Source: an uncultured Chloroflexota bacterium
GTDB taxonomy: Bacteria; Chloroflexota; Anaerolineae; Aggregatilineales; Phototrophicaceae
DNA: 46,078 bases
Reading direction: 5' to 3'
Assembly (NCBI GenBank): GCA_903864435.1
Contig: CAIPFY010000042.1
Location: forward strand, 1 to 46,078
The translations under genes and the position numbers were made by a program. Shown piece after piece: positions 35,331 through 45,184 of the stretch. The notes below the pieces were generated by a model that did not search any database, was not told the origin of the DNA, and saw nothing but the letters and a program-made list of their open reading frames with translations. The number at the start of each line of letters is the position of its first letter. The stretch's first letter is position 1.

Positions 35331-37412
35331 ATGAAAGAGTATGCGAGCGATAAACTGAGGAACGTTGCGCTGGTGGGTCATCAGGGCGCCGGTAAAACCA
35401 CTCTCGTAGAAGCCCTGCTCTACAATACCGGCGCCATCAACCGTATCGGCAGGGTCGAGGAAAAAACGACCGTCTCGGATTGGGACGAAGATGAAAAAGA
35501 ACGCGGATCGTCCCTCTCGACCGCGCTGATCCCCCTCGAATTTGAAGACCACAAAATCAATGTACTCGATGCCCCCGGCATGACCGATTTTCAAGGCGAA
35601 ATCAAAAACGCGATTCGCGTCGCCGATTCGGTCATCGTGGTGGTGGATGCTGTCGCCGGTGTGGAAGTCGGTACGGAACTGGCGTGGGAATACGCGCAGG
35701 TCTACCAGCAGCCCATCATCGTCACCATCAACAAGCTGGATCGTGAAAACGCCAATTTTGAGCGCACGATGGACAGCCTGCGCCTGCACTTCCCCGACTA
35801 CAAATTCATTCCGGTGATGCTGCCCATTGGCGAAGAAGCCAATTTCTCTGGCGTGATTAACCTGCTCACCATGAAAGCCTACTACGGCCCCGGCAAGGAT
35901 CGTTCTGACCTGCCCGCCGAGTTGCAGGACATCGCCGATGCAGGCCGCACCACACTGGTCGAAGCTGCCGCCGAAGCCGATGATGCCTACATCGAGAAAT
36001 ATTTCTCGGAAGGCAATCTCACCAATGACGAAATCCGCGATGGGATGCGTAAAGCCGCCCGTGATGCGTACCTGAAAACCGTACCGGTCTTTGTGACCTC
36101 CGGCGTGAAGAACATCGGCACCGTCCCGCTGATGGAGGCGCTCATCGTCTATGTATCGCCGCCCACCCAGCGCCGTGTCACCGTCATCCCCGCGTCCGGC
36201 GAAAAAGAATTCCTGACCGCCCCGCAGAGCGACGAAGGCCCGCTGGCCGCCTACGTGTTCAAGAGCATCAACGACCGTTTCGTAGGTGCGCTGAACTATT
36301 TCCGCATTTTCTCTGGAAATATTCAGACCGGCCACAACTACTTCAACATCAACCATAACGTCGAAGAAAAATTCAACTCGCTGCTGGTGATGCGCGGCAA
36401 AGAACAACTGCCCGTCACCATCCTGCATGTGGGTGATATTGGCGTGGTCGCCAAGCTGAATGCCACCAAGACGGGCGACACCTTCACCAGCAAGGCCAAA
36501 CCGTTGCAAGTGACCCGCCCCGAATTCCCCGAACCGCTGTACACCATCGCGGTCAATCCCAAGACGCAGGCCGACAGCGCCAAAATCGGCACCATCCTCA
36601 CCAGCCTGTGTCAGGCTGACCCGACGCTGCGCTGGCGGCAAGACCCCGATGTGAAACAGACCATCGTGGAAGGCATGGGCGAAGCGCATGTCAACCTCGC
36701 CATCAACCGCGCCAAGCATCTCGGCGTGGGCATGGAAATCGTCATGCCGAAGGTTCCCTACAAAGAAACTATCGCGCAGACTCATTCCGATTTCTACCGT
36801 CACAAGAAGCAAAGCGGTGGTGCAGGCCAGTTTGCCGAAGTGCATCTGCGCCTCGAACCGAACCCCGGTGGCGGTTTCCAGTACAGCACCCAAGTCGTCG
36901 GCGGCGTGATCTCGCAGAGTTTCCTGCCCTCAATTGAAAAAGGGATCAACTCGGTACTGGGCGAAGGCGTGGTGGCCGGTTATCCCATCGTGGATGTGAA
37001 AGCCATCGTCTTTGACGGTAAAGAGCATCCGGTGGACTCGAAAGATATTGCCTTCCAGATTGCCGGACGCGAAGCCTTCAAACTGGTCTTTGAAAAAGCC
37101 ATCCCAACGCTTCTGGAACCGATCATGGATGTGCAGATCACCGTTCCCGAAACCATGATGGGCGACATCATCAGCGACCTGAACACCCGGCGCGGGCGCG
37201 TGCAGGGCATGGATACACTGGGACACAAGAGCATCGTCACGGCACAGGTTCCCTATGCCGAAATGATGCGCTATGCCAATGACCTGCGTTCGATCACCGG
37301 CGCACGCGGCATCTATACCATGAAGTTCAGCCACTACGAACAGGTTCCCGCACACCTGACGCAGAGCATCATTGCGGCGCACAAGGCCGAACAAGCGGCG
37401 GCCAGCACCTAA
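35331..37412 (+). CDS. Elongation factor G-like translational GTPase (EF-G2 type)
   Basis: A 693-residue GTPase with full EF-G domain order. GTP-binding motifs: G1 GHQGAGKTTL near residue 17, G2-region ERGSSLSTALIPLEF, G3 DAPGMTDF, and G4 NKLDRE. Domain II follows near 300, and domains III-V end with RGRVQGMDT and DLRSITGARGIYTMKFSHYE. In canonical EF-G the G2 region reads RGITI; RGSSL places it in the EF-G-like paralogue group (as in mycobacterial FusA2), whose role in translation is less certain and may be in recycling or stress. AAAGGAGA before the ATG and the strong promoter suggest high expression. A perfect bidirectional terminator follows. The main fusA is expected elsewhere. Confidence 0.9.
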   Translation: MKEYASDKLRNVALVGHQGAGKTTLVEALLYNTGAINRIGRVEEKTTVSDWDEDEKERGSSLSTALIPLEFEDHKINVLDAPGMTDFQGEIKNAIRVADSVIVVVDAVAGVEVGTELAWEYAQVYQQPIIVTINKLDRENANFERTMDSLRLHFPDYKFIPVMLPIGEEANFSGVINLLTMKAYYGPGKDRSDLPAELQDIADAGRTTLVEAAAEADDAYIEKYFSEGNLTNDEIRDGMRKAARDAYLKTVPVFVTSGVKNIGTVPLMEALIVYVSPPTQRRVTVIPASGEKEFLTAPQSDEGPLAAYVFKSINDRFVGALNYFRIFSGNIQTGHNYFNINHNVEEKFNSLLVMRGKEQLPVTILHVGDIGVVAKLNATKTGDTFTSKAKPLQVTRPEFPEPLYTIAVNPKTQADSAKIGTILTSLCQADPTLRWRQDPDVKQTIVEGMGEAHVNLAINRAKHLGVGMEIVMPKVPYKETIAQTHSDFYRHKKQSGGAGQFAEVHLRLEPNPGGGFQYSTQVVGGVISQSFLPSIEKGINSVLGEGVVAGYPIVDVKAIVFDGKEHPVDSKDIAFQIAGREAFKLVFEKAIPTLLEPIMDVQITVPETMMGDIISDLNTRRGRVQGMDTLGHKSIVTAQVPYAEMMRYANDLRSITGARGIYTMKFSHYEQVPAHLTQSIIAAHKAEQAAAST

Positions 37413-37435
37413 GCCAACGCTCCTCCGCCTTCAAC

Positions 37436-37466
37436 AAAACAGCCCCGGCATCGTCGGGGCTGTTTT
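37436..37466. terminator. Bidirectional intrinsic terminator between EF-G-like gene and ftsH
   Basis: AAAACAGCCCCG (37436-37447) pairs with CGGGGCTGTTTT (37455-37466) across a seven-base loop. T-runs follow on both strands (TTTTTATT on plus, TTTTGTTG on minus). It lies in the 76-bp gap between the convergent stops at 37412 and 37489, and can end both transcripts. Confidence 0.93.
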
Positions 37467-37488
37467 TATTGCATCCGCAGCGTCAGGC

Positions 37489-39450
37489 TTATTCTTCGGA
37501 GGGTTGCGTTTCGCGGGGTTGCTCCGGCGGCAGCCCCACATCATCCGGCGGCACGACCCCCGCGATGTCCATCACCCGATCCCCGTTCACCACTTCGTTG
37601 TTGAGCAGTTCGTCCGCCAGCGCCGCCAGTTTGTCGCGGTTCGCACGCAGCAATTGCAGCGTTTCTTCATAGGCGCCGTCAATCATGCTCCGCACTTCCC
37701 GATCAATGCGGGCAGCCGTTTCCTCGCTGTACGAACGACCCTGCGACAGCGAATAGCCGAGGAACGGCTGACGTTCGTTGTCGCCAAAGTTCAACGGGCC
37801 AATCGCATCGCTCATGCCAAACTCGGACGCCATCCGGCGTGCCATATCGGTCACGCGGCGCAAGTCGTTAGAAGCGCCCGTCGTCACCTGCCCGAAAATC
37901 GTTTCTTCCGCAGCACGCCCCCCCAGCAGCATCCGCATCCGCACCGTCAGGTAGTCGCGGCTGTAATTGCGGCGGTCATCATCCGGCATGGAAGCCGTCA
38001 CGCCTAGCGCCTGTCCACGCGGCACAATCGTCACCTTAAACACCGGATCGGAACCGGGCGTGAGCGCCGCCACCAGCGCATGACCGGCCTCATGATAGGC
38101 CACCACCTTGCGCTCCTCCTCGTTCGACAGCGGCGGGCTTTCCGTCCCCAGCACAATGCGGTCAAACGCATCGAGGAAATCGCGCATCGTAATCTTGCGG
38201 GCATTCCGGCGGGCAGCATTCAGCGCGGCTTCGTTCGCCAGATTCGCCAGATCAGCGCCGGAGAACCCGATCGTCATCTTCGACAGATCACGCAGCTTCA
38301 CATCCTCATCCAGCGGCTTGCCTTTGGTGTGAATGCCCAGAATGCTCTCGCGTCCGCTGCGGTCTGGCGCACCCACCGTCACCTGTCGGTCAAACCGTCC
38401 GGGGCGCAGCAACGCCGGATCAAGCACGTCCGGGCGGTTGGTAGCCGCCATCACGATCACGCTCTCGGTCTGGTCAAAGCCGTCCATCTCGGAAAGCATC
38501 TGGTTCAGGGTTTGCTCGCGCTCATCATTCCCGCCGCCCAACCCCGTCCCGCGCTGACGGCCTACCGCGTCAATCTCGTCAATAAAGACGATACTCGGCG
38601 CGGCCTCTTTCGCCCGCCGGAACAGATCGCGCACGCGGCTCGCGCCCACGCCGACGAACATCTCCACAAATTCCGAAGCGGAAATGCTGAAGAAGGCGAC
38701 GCTGGCTTCACCCGCCACCGCCCGCGCCATCAGCGTCTTGCCCGTTCCGGGCGGCCCCACCAGCAGCACCCCACGCGGGATGCGTGCGCCCAGCGCGATA
38801 TACTTATCCGGCTCTTTCAGAAAGTCCACGATTTCGACCAGTTCAGACTTGGCTGCATCCTGTCCAGCCACATCCGAAAACAACACTTTCGGGCGTTCGA
38901 CGTTATATTCCCGCGCCTGCGTCTTGCCGAACCCGAACACCCCGCCCATCTGCCCCTGCGAACGCCGCATTGACCATATAAAAAAGCCTAGCAGCAGCAC
39001 AATCGGGCCAAAATTCAACACGAACAACAGAATCGGTGATGTTTCCGAAAACTGCGAATTCACCGTCACGTTCTGATCTGCCAGCAGCTTAGGCAGCTCA
39101 TCATCGCTGATGGGCAGCAGAGTGGAACTGAACTCCAGCGCCGACTGCTGCGTTGTGCCCTGTGCCAGCAGCGATGACCCATCCGGCGGATAAGCGACCA
39201 CTTGCTTAAAGCGTCCGCGCACGACCAATTCCTGAAATGTGACCGACTCGACATTGCCGGCCATGATCTGCTGCCGGAAGAACGAATAAGACACCTGTAC
39301 GGTGGCATCGCCGCCAAAAGATACCGAGTCCTGCAAGCGCAGCACCGTCCAACCGAGCAGCACGATCCACAAGATCGGCCACACCCAGCGCGGAACGCGA
39401 AACTGGGGGCGATTATCCGGCTGTTTGTCCTTGTCATTCTGTGGTTGCAC
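37489..39450 (-). CDS. ftsH: ATP-dependent zinc metalloprotease FtsH
   Basis: A 653-residue membrane AAA+ protease degrading membrane and short-lived cytoplasmic proteins. Membrane helix 1 is [13 protein letters not shown] (near residue 20), followed by an extracytoplasmic FtsH domain and helix 2 [20 protein letters not shown] (near 140). The AAA module has Walker [14 protein letters not shown], Walker [12 protein letters not shown] and the pore region near [14 protein letters not shown]. The zinc protease site is HEAGH. The C-terminus is Pro/Glu-rich. GTG 39450 was chosen as the start because GAGGG precedes it by seven bases; an in-frame ATG at 39537 would add 29 basic residues that have no family counterpart and lie across a palindrome. 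Convergent to the EF-G-like gene. Confidence 0.93.
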   Translation of the reverse strand: MQPQNDKDKQPDNRPQFRVPRWVWPILWIVLLGWTVLRLQDSVSFGGDATVQVSYSFFRQQIMAGNVESVTFQELVVRGRFKQVVAYPPDGSSLLAQGTTQQSALEFSSTLLPISDDELPKLLADQNVTVNSQFSETSPILLFVLNFGPIVLLLGFFIWSMRRSQGQMGGVFGFGKTQAREYNVERPKVLFSDVAGQDAAKSELVEIVDFLKEPDKYIALGARIPRGVLLVGPPGTGKTLMARAVAGEASVAFFSISASEFVEMFVGVGASRVRDLFRRAKEAAPSIVFIDEIDAVGRQRGTGLGGGNDEREQTLNQMLSEMDGFDQTESVIVMAATNRPDVLDPALLRPGRFDRQVTVGAPDRSGRESILGIHTKGKPLDEDVKLRDLSKMTIGFSGADLANLANEAALNAARRNARKITMRDFLDAFDRIVLGTESPPLSNEEERKVVAYHEAGHALVAALTPGSDPVFKVTIVPRGQALGVTASMPDDDRRNYSRDYLTVRMRMLLGGRAAEETIFGQVTTGASNDLRRVTDMARRMASEFGMSDAIGPLNFGDNERQPFLGYSLSQGRSYSEETAARIDREVRSMIDGAYEETLQLLRANRDKLAALADELLNNEVVNGDRVMDIAGVVPPDDVGLPPEQPRETQPSEE

Positions 39451-39464
39451 AATCCATCCCTCAC

Positions 39465-39487
39465 TGAGCGTTCGCCTGCAACGCTCA
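39465..39487 (-). promoter_or_regulatory. Inverted repeat upstream of the chosen ftsH start
   Basis: TGAGCGTT (39465-39472) and AACGCTCA (39480-39487) are perfect 8-bp arms around seven bases, ending 14 bases before the GTG at 39450. It could be an operator or a leader hairpin near the ribosome site. It does not match the CIRCE element. The remaining spacer to 39638 contains no strong promoter on either strand. Confidence 0.5.
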
Positions 39488-39638
39488 ATCACACCGATGT
39501 TTCGCCTCACAATACGCTTGAAGCATAAGAACCGCATGAGCGCGGCGTAATATCCCTATCATACACATCCACATTTGCATCGCGTTCGGCGCTGATGTAA
39601 GCTACCCCTATATGTTTCAAACGACTGGCTGACGTGTC

Positions 39639-40214
39639 ATGACGACTGCTCACACCGACATCACCATCCCCTCGCGGCATACCGGCACGCAGCCCGCGCT
39701 GGAAGCCCCGATTCTCTTGCAGCAGCACTATCAGGGGCGCGTGGATTTAGTGTCCGAACTGGTTGCGCGTTACCCCGGCGTCCCGCTGATGACGACCTGC
39801 AAAACACGCGCCTACATCGGGCGGACGGATGGCGGCATCGCTACGCTGCAATCTTCGGATGGCATGGCGGCGATCGTTGTGGAACAAGATGTCGAGTCGC
39901 GGTTGCTTCAGTTCTCGTACACCTTCGGCGCGATGCAAACGCTCCACTTCCGCATGGATGCGTTGAGTGCCCTCGACCGGGCGCACTGGTTGGATCATCT
40001 GCGCCGCGAAAAAGACGGCGTGGCCTTCCTGTGGGGCGAATACCGCTGGTCGCGGGACTACCTGATCTGCGCCTTCCGGCGGCAGTTCGCCACGTTTTAC
40101 GCCTTCTCGGTGCATGGTTTCGAGTCCGCCGCCCGCCTGACTCCCGAAGTCAAAAACCAGCTGCTCGACTGGCTGACTGCCGGATGGCAGGCCGACCTGC
40201 AAACCATCGAGTGA
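39639..40214 (+). CDS. Protein of unknown function (191 residues)
   Basis: Not recognised. The product is soluble, without signal peptide or membrane helix. It starts with a disordered-looking Thr/Pro segment (residues 1-25), followed by a mixed alpha/beta region with TTCKTRAYIGRTDGGIATLQ, MAAIVVEQDVESRLLQFSYTFGA and two Trp-rich segments HWLDHLRREKDGVAFLWGEY and LLDWLTAGWQADLQTIE. One Cys near residue 54 and one near 145 are not in a motif. It is divergent from ftsH, and weak TTGCAT (39574-39579) and TAAGCT (39597-39602) with 17 bases between could serve as promoter. The SPATA20-like gene begins 69 bp downstream, so co-transcription is possible. The codon use looks like that of its neighbours. 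Confidence 0.7.
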   Translation: MTTAHTDITIPSRHTGTQPALEAPILLQQHYQGRVDLVSELVARYPGVPLMTTCKTRAYIGRTDGGIATLQSSDGMAAIVVEQDVESRLLQFSYTFGAMQTLHFRMDALSALDRAHWLDHLRREKDGVAFLWGEYRWSRDYLICAFRRQFATFYAFSVHGFESAARLTPEVKNQLLDWLTAGWQADLQTIE

Positions 40215-40283
40215 GTCTGGCTCCGGTTAGCTGTTATCCGCGCACCTCCTCATCATAACCGTTCACCCACAGGACAGGATGCG

Positions 40284-42317
40284 ATGAACCGCCTGCAACA
40301 TGAAACCAGCCCCTATCTGCGCCAACATGCCGACAACCCCGTAGACTGGTATGCGTGGAGCGATGAAGCCTTCACCCGCGCCCGCACCGAGGACAAGCCC
40401 ATCTGCTTGAGCATCGGCTACAGTGCCTGTCACTGGTGTCATGTCATGGCGCACGAAAGTTTTGAGCATCAACCCACCGCCCAGATCATGAACGACCTGT
40501 ACATCTGCATCAAGGTAGACCGCGAAGAACGCCCGGATGTGGACGATCTGTATATGCAGTCGGTCATCGCCCTCACCGGACACGGTGGTTGGCCGATGAC
40601 CGTGTTCCTGCTGCCGGATGGTCGCCCGTTCTACGGCGGCACCTACTTCCCCCGCGAACCCCGTCAGGGAATGCCCGCCTTCCGGCAAGTGCTGGTCGGC
40701 GTGGCAGATGCTTACCGCAACCGCCGCACACAGGTGGAAGAAGCGGCGGGCAACCTGACCGAATCGCTAAACCGCGACATCCTCGGTATCGGCGGCGACT
40801 CCTCGGCGCTCAATGCCGACCTGCTGGACAGCGCCCATGAACGCATCGGGCAGAACTTCGACGGACAGCACGGCGGCTTCGGCGGTGCGCCCAAATTCCC
40901 GCAACCGATGACGCTGGAATTTCTGCTCCGCGCTCACCACCGCAGCGGCGATCCTGTGCCGCTGGAACAGGTCACATACACCCTGCGCAAAATGGCGCGG
41001 GGCGGCATCTATGACCAGTTGGGCGGCGGCTTTCACCGCTACAGCGTGGATGCGGTATGGCTCGTCCCCCACTTCGAGAAAATGCTGTACGACAACGCCC
41101 AGTTAGCGCGGCTGTATCTGCACACCTTCCAAATCACAGGCGATCCGTTCTTCAAGCAAATCGCGGTGGAGATTAACGACTACATCCTGCGCGAGATGAC
41201 CGCGCCGGAAGGCGGCTTCTACAGCACCACCGACGCCGACAGTGAAGGCGAAGAAGGCAAGTTCTTCGTCTGGACGCGGGAAGAAATCGAATCGCTAGTC
41301 GGCGACCACGCCGCCGCCGCCATCGAATACTGGGGTGTGAGCCAGCATGGAAACTTTGAAGGTCTCAACATCCTGCATGTGCCGAACGATGAGCAGGTGG
41401 CGGCTGACCGCTTGGGAATGAGCGTGACCGACCTCCAGCGCCATCTGGAAGCCGCCCGCGACAAACTGTTCGCAGTACGTGCCCAGCGGGTGCTGCCCGG
41501 TCTGGACGACAAGATCATCACCGCATGGAACGGCATGATGCTGGCGACGCTGGCCGAATCTGCCCGCGTGCTGGATCGTCCCGATTACCGCGAGGCCGCC
41601 GCCAAAAATGCCGCTTTCCTGCTGGAGTCCCTGACTGCGCCGGATGGTCGCCTGTACCGCACCCATCGCGCCGGACAGAGCAAGCTGAACGCCTATTTAG
41701 AGGACTACGCCTGCCTGATTGACGGCTTGCTCGAACTGTATCAGGCCACCTTTGAAGCCCGCTGGTTCACGGAAGCACGCCGCCTTGCCGATCATGTGCT
41801 GGCGCATTTCGCCGCGCCGGATGGCGGTTTTTTCGACACCAGCGACGACCACGAAACCCTGATCGCCCGCCCGCGCAACATGCAGGACAACGCCACCCCC
41901 TCCGGCAATTCCACGATGGCGCGGGTGCTGTTGCGCTTAGCGGCCTTCACCGGCGATGCGCGTTACGAAAGCGCCGCTCGTGACACGCTGGCGCTGCTGA
42001 CCGAGGCGTTGCGCCAGTATCCGCAAGCCTTCGGCGAATCGCTCAGTGCGCTCGATATGCTGGTGAGTGGGCAGGACGAGGTGGCGATTGTCGGCGCACC
42101 GTCACAGGTGGCGGCGCTGCTGGCAGTGGCGCAAAAGCCGTTCCACCCCAACGTGATCGTGGCCTACGCGCCCGAACCCCGCGACGATACGCCCGTCCCG
42201 CTGCTGGAACAGCGCCCCCTGCGCGACGGACAGGCCACCGCCTACGTCTGCCGCCGCTTCGTGTGCGCCCACCCCGTGACGGATGCGGAGGCACTGCGGG
42301 AACTGCTGGCACAATAG
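40284..42317 (+). CDS. SPATA20/YyaL-like thioredoxin-domain protein (DUF255)
   Basis: A 677-residue cytoplasmic protein. Residues 1-160 form a thioredoxin-like DUF255 domain ([38 protein letters not shown] with a C-x2-C pair, [20 protein letters not shown]). The remainder is an alpha/alpha toroid resembling N-acylglucosamine 2-epimerase/six-hairpin glycosidases ([90 protein letters not shown]). It is conserved from bacteria to animals, but the reaction is not firmly known. An intact CHWC pair suggests redox activity. ACAGGA precedes the ATG. The stop codon borders a palindromic repeat. Confidence 0.92.
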   Translation: MNRLQHETSPYLRQHADNPVDWYAWSDEAFTRARTEDKPICLSIGYSACHWCHVMAHESFEHQPTAQIMNDLYICIKVDREERPDVDDLYMQSVIALTGHGGWPMTVFLLPDGRPFYGGTYFPREPRQGMPAFRQVLVGVADAYRNRRTQVEEAAGNLTESLNRDILGIGGDSSALNADLLDSAHERIGQNFDGQHGGFGGAPKFPQPMTLEFLLRAHHRSGDPVPLEQVTYTLRKMARGGIYDQLGGGFHRYSVDAVWLVPHFEKMLYDNAQLARLYLHTFQITGDPFFKQIAVEINDYILREMTAPEGGFYSTTDADSEGEEGKFFVWTREEIESLVGDHAAAAIEYWGVSQHGNFEGLNILHVPNDEQVAADRLGMSVTDLQRHLEAARDKLFAVRAQRVLPGLDDKIITAWNGMMLATLAESARVLDRPDYREAAAKNAAFLLESLTAPDGRLYRTHRAGQSKLNAYLEDYACLIDGLLELYQATFEARWFTEARRLADHVLAHFAAPDGGFFDTSDDHETLIARPRNMQDNATPSGNSTMARVLLRLAAFTGDARYESAARDTLALLTEALRQYPQAFGESLSALDMLVSGQDEVAIVGAPSQVAALLAVAQKPFHPNVIVAYAPEPRDDTPVPLLEQRPLRDGQATAYVCRRFVCAHPVTDAEALRELLAQ

Positions 42318-42414
42318 CCCTCACCCCTCGTTCCCAACCGCTGCGTACAGCTAGGCGAGGGGTGGGGATTCTTTCCCCTTCGCCACTTGGGAGAAGGGGT
42401 TGGGGGATGAGGGC
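42317..42414. repeat. Nested palindromic intergenic repeat (REP-like)
   Basis: Outer arms GCCCTCA (42317-42323) and TGAGGGC (42408-42414) enclose two hairpins: CACCCCTCG (42322-42330) with CGAGGGGTG (42356-42364), and CCCCTTC (42375-42381) with GAAGGGG (42393-42399). The first outer arm shares two bases with the first hairpin arm. The composition (CCCTCACCCC to GGGGATGAGGG) resembles the palindromic intergenic repeats scattered through many Chloroflexota and other genomes, known from general experience. Only one copy is seen here. Confidence 0.65.
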
Positions 42415-42477
42415 ATCTGCCGCCGAAACGCTTTTGCGCTACAATAACCACAGAGATTTCGCACCGGGAGGAACGCT

Positions 42478-44721
42478 GTGGCAAGCGAGCAGGCCAAAGA
42501 ACTACGTAAGCAGGGCATCGCCGCCGCCAAAGCAGGGCAAAAAGAGCAGGCGCGCAAACTGCTGCAACAGGCGCTGCGGCTGGAACCAAACAACGAAGCC
42601 GCGTGGCTGTGGGTCGCCAGCGTCGCCAAAGATGAGCGCGAACGCCTGTTTTGCCTGCACAAGCTCCTCGAAATCAACCCGACTAACGAGATGGGGTTGC
42701 AGGCGTTAGGGTCGCTAGGCATCAGCCGCGAACAACTGGCGGCGCGGTTAGCCGTCGTCCCCGCCACCAAAGGCACACAGGAAACGCCGGTTGTCCAGCA
42801 CACATCCGGCGCACGTCCCCCCGAACCGCAAACACCCCCGCCCGCCGCGCCGCAAGCGCCCGGTGTCCCCATCATGGATACCCGCCGCCTGTCGGAAATT
42901 TCGGGCGAACTGGACGCGATCATCCGCGACTATTTGCAACCGACAGAAAACTATGCCGGTGTGCGCTGGGTGAAGAAAAGCAAAGGCCGTGCGGGTGAAA
43001 GCGACTCGACTGTCTTAAGCCTGTATCTGGCGGGTGGCGCGGTCGTGGCGCTGCTGCTGCTCATCGGCGTGGTGGCGCTCGTGGTGTGGAACACACCCTC
43101 GCTGCGCGGAATCGTGTTCGCACCCACATGGACGATCACCCCCACCCCGCTACCGCCCACCTTAACGCCCACGCCCACACCGGGCGTAACCCCCACGCCG
43201 TCGCCCACGCCGGAACTGACGCTCACGCCCAGCCCGACGGTGCCGCCCAGCCTGCCCGATGCCGCCCGTTTCCCGCCGCAATCCACCGCCATCTACCCCA
43301 AGCCCTCCGATCGCGGCTTGCAAGATGCCATCGGCCTGCTGGATGCCGGAAACTTGGAGATAGCCCTGCCTACCCTCGAATTTGAAGTTACGCAGGCCGC
43401 CCAACGGTTCGATGCCCAACCCTACTACTACGCCGGCCTCGCGCTGGCTGACAGCGGACAACTGGACGCCGCCAAGAACCTGCTCACCGCCGCCGAAAAT
43501 CGACTGCTAGAAAGCGACAATCCGACTGATCGCGGGCTGATTAACGCGGCGCTGGCCTATGTGGATTTGAAACTTGCCGAGCAAGCCAGCACCGGCAGCA
43601 ACCTCAGTCAGATCGGGGCGCTGCTGACCAATGTCACCGACCGCAGTACCGCCGCCATCACAGCCGACCCCAAATTGGAACTGCCCTACCTACTGCTGGC
43701 AAAACGCTTTGCGATGGAACAGGATTATGATCGGGCGATTGCCGCACTGGACAACGGCCTGAGCGTGCCGGAACTGGCCGCCAACACCCGCATGCTGCTG
43801 CAAAAAGGCGACATCTACTTTCAACAGGGGGAATACGAACGCGCTGCCTATCAAGCCTTCCTCGTCCTGTATGTAGACCCGCCCAACGAAAAAGCCCACT
43901 TGCTGCAAATCTACACCGCGATGGCACAAAATAAGCCGGGGCTGGCGGTGTTGCAAACGCAGGCCTACCTGTTCTACTATCCCGGCAGCGCGGCGGGTTA
44001 CAAACTGCTAGGCGATGCGCGTGTGGCGGAAGGCAACACCGATCTGGCGCTGGAAGCCTACTCGCAGGCGCTGGCCGGCGGGGATGATGTGCCAACCCTG
44101 CTGGCGCGGTCGGCGCTATACACGCAGCGCAAATTCTTTGAACAGGCTTACACTGACCTGACCCACGCCCTCACCTTGAGCGACGATCCCGCCATTCGCG
44201 CCCTGCGGATGCACGCCGCCTATGCTTCTGGCAGCGGCGCGACCGCCCTCAGCGACGCGGAAGCCCTTGCTGGCACGAGCGTCGTGCCGGATTCCGAGTT
44301 AAGCCTGTTGCGGGCGCAGGTGTTGATAGACAACGCCGGGCCGTTCACCGCCGTGCCCGGTCAGCTTGAGTCCGCCACGCAAAACGATCTTGAGCAGGCA
44401 TTGGAACTCCTCACAAACGCCGCCAATGCCCTGCCCGAAAATCAGCATGGGGTGGTGGACGATTACCGGGCGCGGGCGCTGTATGCCCTCGGCAAAGATT
44501 ATCCGGCGGCGCTGAATGCGGTCAATAGCGCCCTGCAAAATGCCGAAACAGGCGGGCGGCGCTACCTGCGCGGCTTGATCTATGCGGCACAGGATCAGCC
44601 CGAACTGGCGGCACGGGAGTTCGATTGGGTCGTCAGCCTCGGTTCGCTGTACTCCTACCCGTTCCTAGCGGAAGCCCGCCAGCGGTTAGAAACCTTGAAC
44701 GCGGCGGCGAAATCGAATTGA
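42478..44721 (+). CDS. TPR-repeat single-pass membrane protein with Thr-Pro linker
   Basis: A 747-residue protein. Residues 1-100 are cytoplasmic and TPR-like (AGQKEQARKLLQQALRLEP, NEAAWLWVASVA). A Pro-rich linker and WVKKSKGRAGESDS precede a membrane helix (about 182-205, LAGGAVVALLLLIGVVALVVW). A Thr-Pro-rich stalk (PTPLPPTLTPTPTPGVTPTP) leads to some 470 extracytoplasmic residues of TPRs (LDAGNLEIALPTLEFEV, YQAFLVLYVDPPNEKAHLL and others). GTG start with GGGAGG six bases upstream. Topology N-in, C-out is inferred from the stalk composition. This type of TPR protein is frequent in Anaerolineae-like genomes. It is 79 bp upstream of two small membrane proteins. Function unknown, perhaps scaffolding at the cell surface. 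Confidence 0.85.
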   Translation: MASEQAKELRKQGIAAAKAGQKEQARKLLQQALRLEPNNEAAWLWVASVAKDERERLFCLHKLLEINPTNEMGLQALGSLGISREQLAARLAVVPATKGTQETPVVQHTSGARPPEPQTPPPAAPQAPGVPIMDTRRLSEISGELDAIIRDYLQPTENYAGVRWVKKSKGRAGESDSTVLSLYLAGGAVVALLLLIGVVALVVWNTPSLRGIVFAPTWTITPTPLPPTLTPTPTPGVTPTPSPTPELTLTPSPTVPPSLPDAARFPPQSTAIYPKPSDRGLQDAIGLLDAGNLEIALPTLEFEVTQAAQRFDAQPYYYAGLALADSGQLDAAKNLLTAAENRLLESDNPTDRGLINAALAYVDLKLAEQASTGSNLSQIGALLTNVTDRSTAAITADPKLELPYLLLAKRFAMEQDYDRAIAALDNGLSVPELAANTRMLLQKGDIYFQQGEYERAAYQAFLVLYVDPPNEKAHLLQIYTAMAQNKPGLAVLQTQAYLFYYPGSAAGYKLLGDARVAEGNTDLALEAYSQALAGGDDVPTLLARSALYTQRKFFEQAYTDLTHALTLSDDPAIRALRMHAAYASGSGATALSDAEALAGTSVVPDSELSLLRAQVLIDNAGPFTAVPGQLESATQNDLEQALELLTNAANALPENQHGVVDDYRARALYALGKDYPAALNAVNSALQNAETGGRRYLRGLIYAAQDQPELAAREFDWVVSLGSLYSYPFLAEARQRLETLNAAAKSN

Positions 44722-44800
44722 GCAGTCGGGACTATTGTTTTACCACTGGCTGGCGCATAATACCTGCCGGGATAAGTGGATTAGCACTGACGGTTGAGCG

Positions 44801-45184
44801 ATGCTGCGCGTACTCCTTTCACTGATGGCAGGGCTGGCGCTGGGGCTGATTGCCGGATTGTATGTCGGTTGGGTGCAGTTTCCGGTGGAATTTGTGAACA
44901 GCCCCGCCAGCAGTCTCGCCGAACGATACAAAGACGATTACATTGTGATGATCGCTGCGGGCTATCTGAAAGATGGCGATCTGGGTGGTGCCGTCGAACG
45001 GCTCCGGTTGCTTGGCATCGCCAATATTCCGGCCTACGTGCAGGAAGTCACCGAACGCTACATCAGCAATTCCCGTGATTCAAAAGACATTAGCATTCTG
45101 GTGGGATTAGCCGAAGGCTTAGGCCGACTGACACCCATCATGGAACCCTACCGACAGCTTCAACCTGCCGGGAGCGCGCCATGA
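44801..45184 (+). CDS. Small single-pass membrane protein, paralogue of the next gene
   Basis: A 127-residue protein with an N-terminal membrane helix (about 5-24, LLSLMAGLALGLIAGLYVGW) and a 100-residue helical domain carrying YKDDYIVMIAAGYLKDGDLG and AVERLRLLGI. It has no recognised family name. The segment YIV-x3-A-x3-Y-x2-DGDL-x3-ER-L recurs in the next gene, showing that the two are paralogues. The helix start is close to the first Met, so an anchor with the C-terminus outside is likely. The stop overlaps the next start by four bases (ATGA), indicating coupled translation. The Shine-Dalgarno is weak (GGTTGAG), and the 79-bp gap upstream may have a poor promoter. Confidence 0.8.
   Translation: MLRVLLSLMAGLALGLIAGLYVGWVQFPVEFVNSPASSLAERYKDDYIVMIAAGYLKDGDLGGAVERLRLLGIANIPAYVQEVTERYISNSRDSKDISILVGLAEGLGRLTPIMEPYRQLQPAGSAP

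Noticed and set aside
35310-36893. A 527-codon open frame on the minus strand opposite the EF-G-like gene
   Set aside because: It mirrors a conserved GTPase gene, lacks motifs and has His/Phe-rich antisense-type composition.
39465-39487. CIRCE heat-shock operator at ftsH
   Set aside because: The arms TGAGCGTT/AACGCTCA with seven-base spacing differ from the CIRCE consensus (TTAGCACTC-N9-GAGTGCTAA).
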